Shown here piece by piece: positions 60,494-64,000 of a DNA stretch of 64,000 bases (the stretch's first letter is position 1; each line of letters opens with the position of its first letter). The stretch lies in assembly GCA_965219235.1 (NCBI GenBank), contig OZ244721.1, forward strand, positions 2,542,001 through 2,606,000. The letters are read 5' to 3'. Origin of the DNA: CBDHCC01 sp965219235 (GTDB lineage: Bacteria > Pseudomonadota > Alphaproteobacteria > Sphingomonadales > Sphingomonadaceae). Position numbers and translations under genes: made by a program. A model generated the notes under the pieces. The model was not told the origin of the DNA and did not search any database. It saw nothing but the letters and a program-made list of their open reading frames with translations.

Positions 60494-61791
60494 CCCCCCG
60501 CGGCCCGCTGCGCCGGGTGCTGGCCAACTTCGCCCTGCTCGTCGGCGGCAAGGCGGGGGCCGGCGTGCTGAGCCTGCTGGTGCTGCTGATCGTCGCCCAG
60601 CTGCTGGGCGCGCGCGACTTCGGCGTGCTGGTGCTGGTCCACGGCTACGTCACGCTGGTCGGCACGGTCGTCGCGTTCTCCGGCTGGCACGGGATCGTGC
60701 GCTACGGCGCCGAGGCGGTGGCGGCGGGCGACCACGGACGACTGATGCGGCTCACCCGCTTCGTGGCGCTGGTCGAGGTCGCCTGCGGGGTGGCGGCGGT
60801 CGCGGTCGCCGCGCTGCTCGCCCCGCTCGTCGGCCCCCGGCTCGGCTGGAGCCCGGCGACGATCGCGGTGGCGGTCCCCTACAGCCTGGCGCTGCTCGCC
60901 ACCGTGCGGGCCACGCCGGGCGGCCTCGTTCAGATCGCCCATCGCTACGACTGGCTGGCCGCGCACAACCTCGTCCAGCCGGTGGTGCGGCTCGGCGGAG
61001 CGGCGGCGGTGTGGGCGGCGGGCGGCGGGCTGATCGCGCTGTTGTGGGTGTGGTTCGCCGCCGCGCTCCTGGAGGGGGCGGGCATGTGGGCGCTGGGCTG
61101 GCTGGCGCTGCGCCGGTTGGGGGTGGCGGAGCGCGTGTTCGGTCCGGTGGCGGGGGTGCGGGCGGACAACCCGCGGCTGGTGCCGTTCCTCGCCACCACC
61201 AACCTCGACCTGACGCTGCGCGATCTCGCCCCCCGGCTGCTGCCGCTGACCGTCGGCTGGGTGCTGGGGCCGGCGGCGACCGGCGTGTTCGCGCTGGCGC
61301 AGCGGGCGAGCACGGCGCTGCAGGTCCCCGCCACGCTGATCGGCCAGGCGGGCTACTCCGTCATGGCGCGGCTGCTGGCGGGGGGCGAGCGCGCGGCCTT
61401 CGCGCGCACCGTGTGGCACGCGAGCGGCTGGGCGATGCTGGCGGCGGTGCCGCTGGTGGCCCTGCTGGCGCTGTTCCCGACGCGGCTGATCGCGCTGCTC
61501 GGCGGGCGCAGCTTCGCGGGGGGCGCCACCGTGCTGGTGCTGGTCGCGGCGGCGGGCGCGGTGCGGCTGGGCGCGCCGGCGCTCTCGAGCGGGCTGATCG
61601 CGCTCGGCCGGCCCGGGCGGTCGGCGGGCATCAACCTCGCCGCCAGCCTGGGCCTGTTCCCGCTCCTGCCGCTGCTGCTGTGGCGGCTGGGGGTCGACGG
61701 CGCGGGTGTCCACGCGCTCGCGACCGCGCTGTTCGCCACCGGCGCGTTCGCCTGGTCGTTCCGCCGCGCGCTGCGGCCACCCTCAGCCTAG
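60490..61791 (+). CDS. Polysaccharide/lipid-linked oligosaccharide flippase (Wzx/MATE-like)
   Basis: The 433-residue membrane protein has about 12-14 helices and a flippase pattern: GGKAGAGVLSLLVLLIVAQL, LGARDFGVLVLVHGYVTL, GPAATGVFALAQRASTALQV and VLVAAAGAVRLGAPALSSGL. It would carry an undecaprenyl-linked glycan across the inner membrane. Coupled to the glycosyltransferase upstream. Confidence 0.9.
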   Translation: MTPRGPLRRVLANFALLVGGKAGAGVLSLLVLLIVAQLLGARDFGVLVLVHGYVTLVGTVVAFSGWHGIVRYGAEAVAAGDHGRLMRLTRFVALVEVACGVAAVAVAALLAPLVGPRLGWSPATIAVAVPYSLALLATVRATPGGLVQIAHRYDWLAAHNLVQPVVRLGGAAAVWAAGGGLIALLWVWFAAALLEGAGMWALGWLALRRLGVAERVFGPVAGVRADNPRLVPFLATTNLDLTLRDLAPRLLPLTVGWVLGPAATGVFALAQRASTALQVPATLIGQAGYSVMARLLAGGERAAFARTVWHASGWAMLAAVPLVALLALFPTRLIALLGGRSFAGGATVLVLVAAAGAVRLGAPALSSGLIALGRPGRSAGINLAASLGLFPLLPLLLWRLGVDGAGVHALATALFATGAFAWSFRRALRPPSA

Positions 61792-62892
61792 ACCGGGCAC
61801 GAGCGCGCGGAGCCGCGCCAGCGCCGCCGCGCCGCGCGCGTCGAAGGCGTCGCGGCCGTAGAGCGCCAGCACCCGCTCCCGGCCGCGCGCTCCCATCGCG
61901 CGCAGCCGTTCGGGCGACTCGAGCAGGGCGCGCAGCGCCCGGGCGAGCGCGCCCGGATCGCCGACCGGCACCAGCCGCCCCGTCTCCCCGTCCACCACCG
62001 ACCGCGCCATCTCGCCGGTGGCGCTCGCCAGCACGGGCAGGCCCGCCGCCATCGCCTGGTGCGCCGCGATGCCGAAGCCCTCGCGCCGCGACGGCTGGAG
62101 ATAGAGGTGCAGCCCCGCCAGGACGGCCGCCGGGTCGGCGGTGAAGCCCGGCAGCTCCAGCGCCACTCCGAGCGCCCGCGCGCGCTCCGTCAACGGCGCC
62201 CGTTCCGCCCCCTCGCCGGCGATCGCGAGGCGCAGCGGGGCCGGCGGCGTCCAGCCCTCGCCCGTCAGCGTCGCCAGCGCGTCGAGCAGCACGTCGTAAC
62301 CCTTGGCCGGATGCAGCCGGCCGAGGCTCCCCAGCCGGATCGGTTCGCCCGGCCGCCAGGGAACGGCCTGCGGGGCGTCGGCATCGGCCGCGAAGATCGG
62401 CCAGGTGACCAGCCGCTCCGCCGGCACCGCCAGCCGCTCCGCCGTCAGCCGCGCCACCGCGCCCGAATCGGCGACCCACAGCGTCGTGAGCCGCCGCGTC
62501 GCGCGCAGCAGCCGGCGGTTGGCGGGCGTCAGGAAGGCGTTGTGCTGCCAGCTCGCCACCGGCCGGCCGAGCCGCCGTCCCGCGAGCTGCCCCAGCAGGG
62601 TGGCGCGGGTGAGCGAGGTCCACACCACATCGGTCCGCTCCGCCCGCAGCCGGTCCAGCAGCCACAGGAGCGCCGCGCCGTGATCGCGCTCACCGCCGTC
62701 GCGCACCGCCACCGGCACGCCGGTGGCGTCGAGCGGCGGCCGGGCGCGGCCGTCGCGCCGGGTGAGCGCCAGCACCCGCACCTCCGCCCCGGCCCGGCCG
62801 AGCGCGCGCGCGATGTCGGGCAGCGGCAGCGCCGCGCCGCCGCCCTCCAGCGAGTTGATGACGTAGGCGATTTTCAAGGGGGCGATCCTCAC
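61783..62892 (-). CDS. Glycosyltransferase family 4
   Basis: The 369-residue GT-B enzyme has KIAYVINSLEGGGAALPLPD, RLGSLGRLHPAKGYDVLLDA, LRLAIAGEGAERAPLTE and LYLQPSRREGFGIAAHQAMA. The GTG start overlaps the nucleotidyltransferase stop; TTG at 62877 is an alternative. It ends 9 bp inside the convergent flippase gene. Confidence 0.92.
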   Translation of the reverse strand: MRIAPLKIAYVINSLEGGGAALPLPDIARALGRAGAEVRVLALTRRDGRARPPLDATGVPVAVRDGGERDHGAALLWLLDRLRAERTDVVWTSLTRATLLGQLAGRRLGRPVASWQHNAFLTPANRRLLRATRRLTTLWVADSGAVARLTAERLAVPAERLVTWPIFAADADAPQAVPWRPGEPIRLGSLGRLHPAKGYDVLLDALATLTGEGWTPPAPLRLAIAGEGAERAPLTERARALGVALELPGFTADPAAVLAGLHLYLQPSRREGFGIAAHQAMAAGLPVLASATGEMARSVVDGETGRLVPVGDPGALARALRALLESPERLRAMGARGRERVLALYGRDAFDARGAAALARLRALVPGLG

Positions 62893-63674
62893 GGGGCGTC
62901 GTCGCGCGCCCAGAGGATCAGCTCCGCGAGCCGCCGGTCGGCCGGGCGGTCCACGTCGATCGCGGCGTCCGGGTCCGAGAGCGGCACCGCCACCGCCCGC
63001 ACGCCCAGCCGCCCGCCCGCCGCCGCCACCGCCTCGCCGAGGGCCAGCCGCCGGGCGAGCACGCGCGCCGCGAGTCCCGGTCCGAAGGTCAGCGCCAGCC
63101 GCCAGGCGCGCTTGCGGTCGCGCTCGACGCCCGCCCAGTGGTCGAGCGCCGGGCGCGCGGCCGGGCCGGTCAGCGCGAACAGGTTCGCGCCCGTCCAGCC
63201 GCCGTCCGCCATGGGCAGCCAGGTGCGCCGGGTCGTCGGGTGGCGCGCCAGCACCGTCGCGCGCGCGACCAGCCCCACCGCCACCTCCGCCCCGCCCACC
63301 CCGGCCAGGAACTCGGCGACGGTGGCGGGGGTGAGGAGCGGATGGTCGGCGGTGGTGACGAGCACCGGCCAGGGCGCGTCCCCCCCGCCCGCGACCGTCC
63401 GCACCGACGCCGCGATGCCGGCGCCGCTCTCCCTCAGGGTCACGCCCGTGGGCGGCAGCGCGGGCGCGAGCCGGGCCACATCCTGCGCCAGCACCACCAC
63501 GCGCGCGACCCGCGGGCAGGCGAGCAGCGTGTCGACGACGCGCGCGACCATCGGCCGGCCGCCGACCGCGACCAGCGCCTTGGGCCCGGGTCCGAAGGGC
63601 CGGCCGACCGGGTCGTCGCCCGGACGCTCCCCGGCGAGCACGATCGCGGTCCAGCGGTGTGCGGGCGTCGCCAT
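62889..63674 (-). CDS. MobA-like nucleotidyltransferase
   Basis: The 261-residue protein has IVLAGERPGDDPVGRPFGPG with the nucleotide-binding loop, GPKALVAVGGRPMVARVVDT, VLVTTADHPLLTP and DPDAAIDVDRPADRRLAE. MobA-like NTP transferases activate sugars or polyols, here probably for the adjacent glycan genes. ATG at 63674 is preferred to an upstream in-frame ATG. Confidence 0.85.
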   Translation of the reverse strand: MATPAHRWTAIVLAGERPGDDPVGRPFGPGPKALVAVGGRPMVARVVDTLLACPRVARVVVLAQDVARLAPALPPTGVTLRESGAGIAASVRTVAGGGDAPWPVLVTTADHPLLTPATVAEFLAGVGGAEVAVGLVARATVLARHPTTRRTWLPMADGGWTGANLFALTGPAARPALDHWAGVERDRKRAWRLALTFGPGLAARVLARRLALGEAVAAAGGRLGVRAVAVPLSDPDAAIDVDRPADRRLAELILWARDDAP

Positions 63675-63782
63675 GCCGTCGCCTAGCGCAGCCCGGGGCC
63701 GCTTGTCGCGCCGCGTTTTCAACCGATCGCAGCAGGAATGGGGCGCGCCCGTCGCCCGCGCCGCGCTCGCCGCCTTCGCGCG

Positions 63783-64000
63783 CTAGCTCTCCGCCGGGGG
63801 CCGGATCAGCCACACGGCTCCGGCCGAAGCGACCAGTGCCGCCGCGGCCGCCGCGAGCGCCGCCGCGCGGAAGCCAGCGATGAACGCGTCGGGCGATCCC
63901 TGCAGCGCCCACACGAAACCCACCAGCGCGGTCGCGATCAGTCCGCCCACGCGCGCCACCGCGCTGTTGAAGCCCGACGCCGCGCCGACATGGTCGTCGT
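63783..64000 (-). CDS. MFS transporter, C-terminal fragment (partial at window edge)
   Basis: The last ~72 codons of a gene that continues beyond 64000. Residues DDHVGAASGFNSAVARVGGL, then two hydrophobic helices and a short tail, match the end of DHA2-type drug/H+ antiporters. Only this end is visible, so the substrate cannot be judged. Confidence 0.75.
   Translation of the reverse strand, partial: DDHVGAASGFNSAVARVGGLIATALVGFVWALQGSPDAFIAGFRAAALAAAAAALVASAGAVWLIRPPAES

Overview
The window is 64 kb of very GC-rich DNA from an alphaproteobacterium, most likely of the order Sphingomonadales. Evidence: the alphaproteobacterial origin-proximal gene set (coaE, aroE, maf, ppsR, hemE, rho, mnmE, mnmG, rsmG, parA, parB, holA), GTTC-N7-GTTC LexA and GANTC sites, DUF1491/DUF6489/DUF3576 genes, and interspersed palindromic repeats of the kind common in sphingomonads. 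No rRNA, tRNA, CRISPR array or intact insertion sequence was seen.

Region 1 (1-18191, minus strand) is a type I secretion operon: HlyB-type ABC exporter, HlyD adaptor, a small unrecognised 146-residue protein, and a giant RTX/cadherin-like protein of at least 4,720 residues that runs off the left edge. The first ~600 residues of the giant protein and the small gene lie on one AT-rich island (about 12300-14600) inside otherwise GC-rich DNA. That module holds a lipase-like fold with a Ser162/Asp/His273 triad. This is the most unusual locus in the window: it looks like an exchanged effector module plus a partner gene, fitted onto a resident secreted scaffold.

Region 2 (18410-23646, plus) holds an ABC-2 exporter pair, then a tightly coupled type III polyketide synthase / methyltransferase / FAD oxidoreductase operon, which probably makes a methylated and hydroxylated phenolic lipid. 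msrB follows.

Region 3 (24047-56737) is the replication-origin neighbourhood. coaE, aroE, maf and ppsR run left, and hemE and hemJ run right, from a 293-bp gap that carries DnaA-box-like sequences, four GANTC sites and an AT-rich stretch: the probable chromosomal origin. Four parS palindromes lie at 25.3, 41.2, 45.2 and 54.1 kb, with parA and parB at 45.3-47.0 kb. Housekeeping genes fill the rest: an SOS-boxed mmcB, sco, a class A PBP, dnaQ, hpf, ptsN, rho, terC, mnmE, mnmG, rsmG, holA, lptE, leuS, yggS, xth and ribA.

Region 4 (56738-64000) has lolA, a HAD-IB phosphatase and a surface-glycan cluster (glycerophosphotransferase-like protein, two glycosyltransferases, a flippase and a nucleotidyltransferase), ending in a partial MFS transporter. 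Gene-free stretches over 300 bp consist mainly of several families of palindromic repeats.
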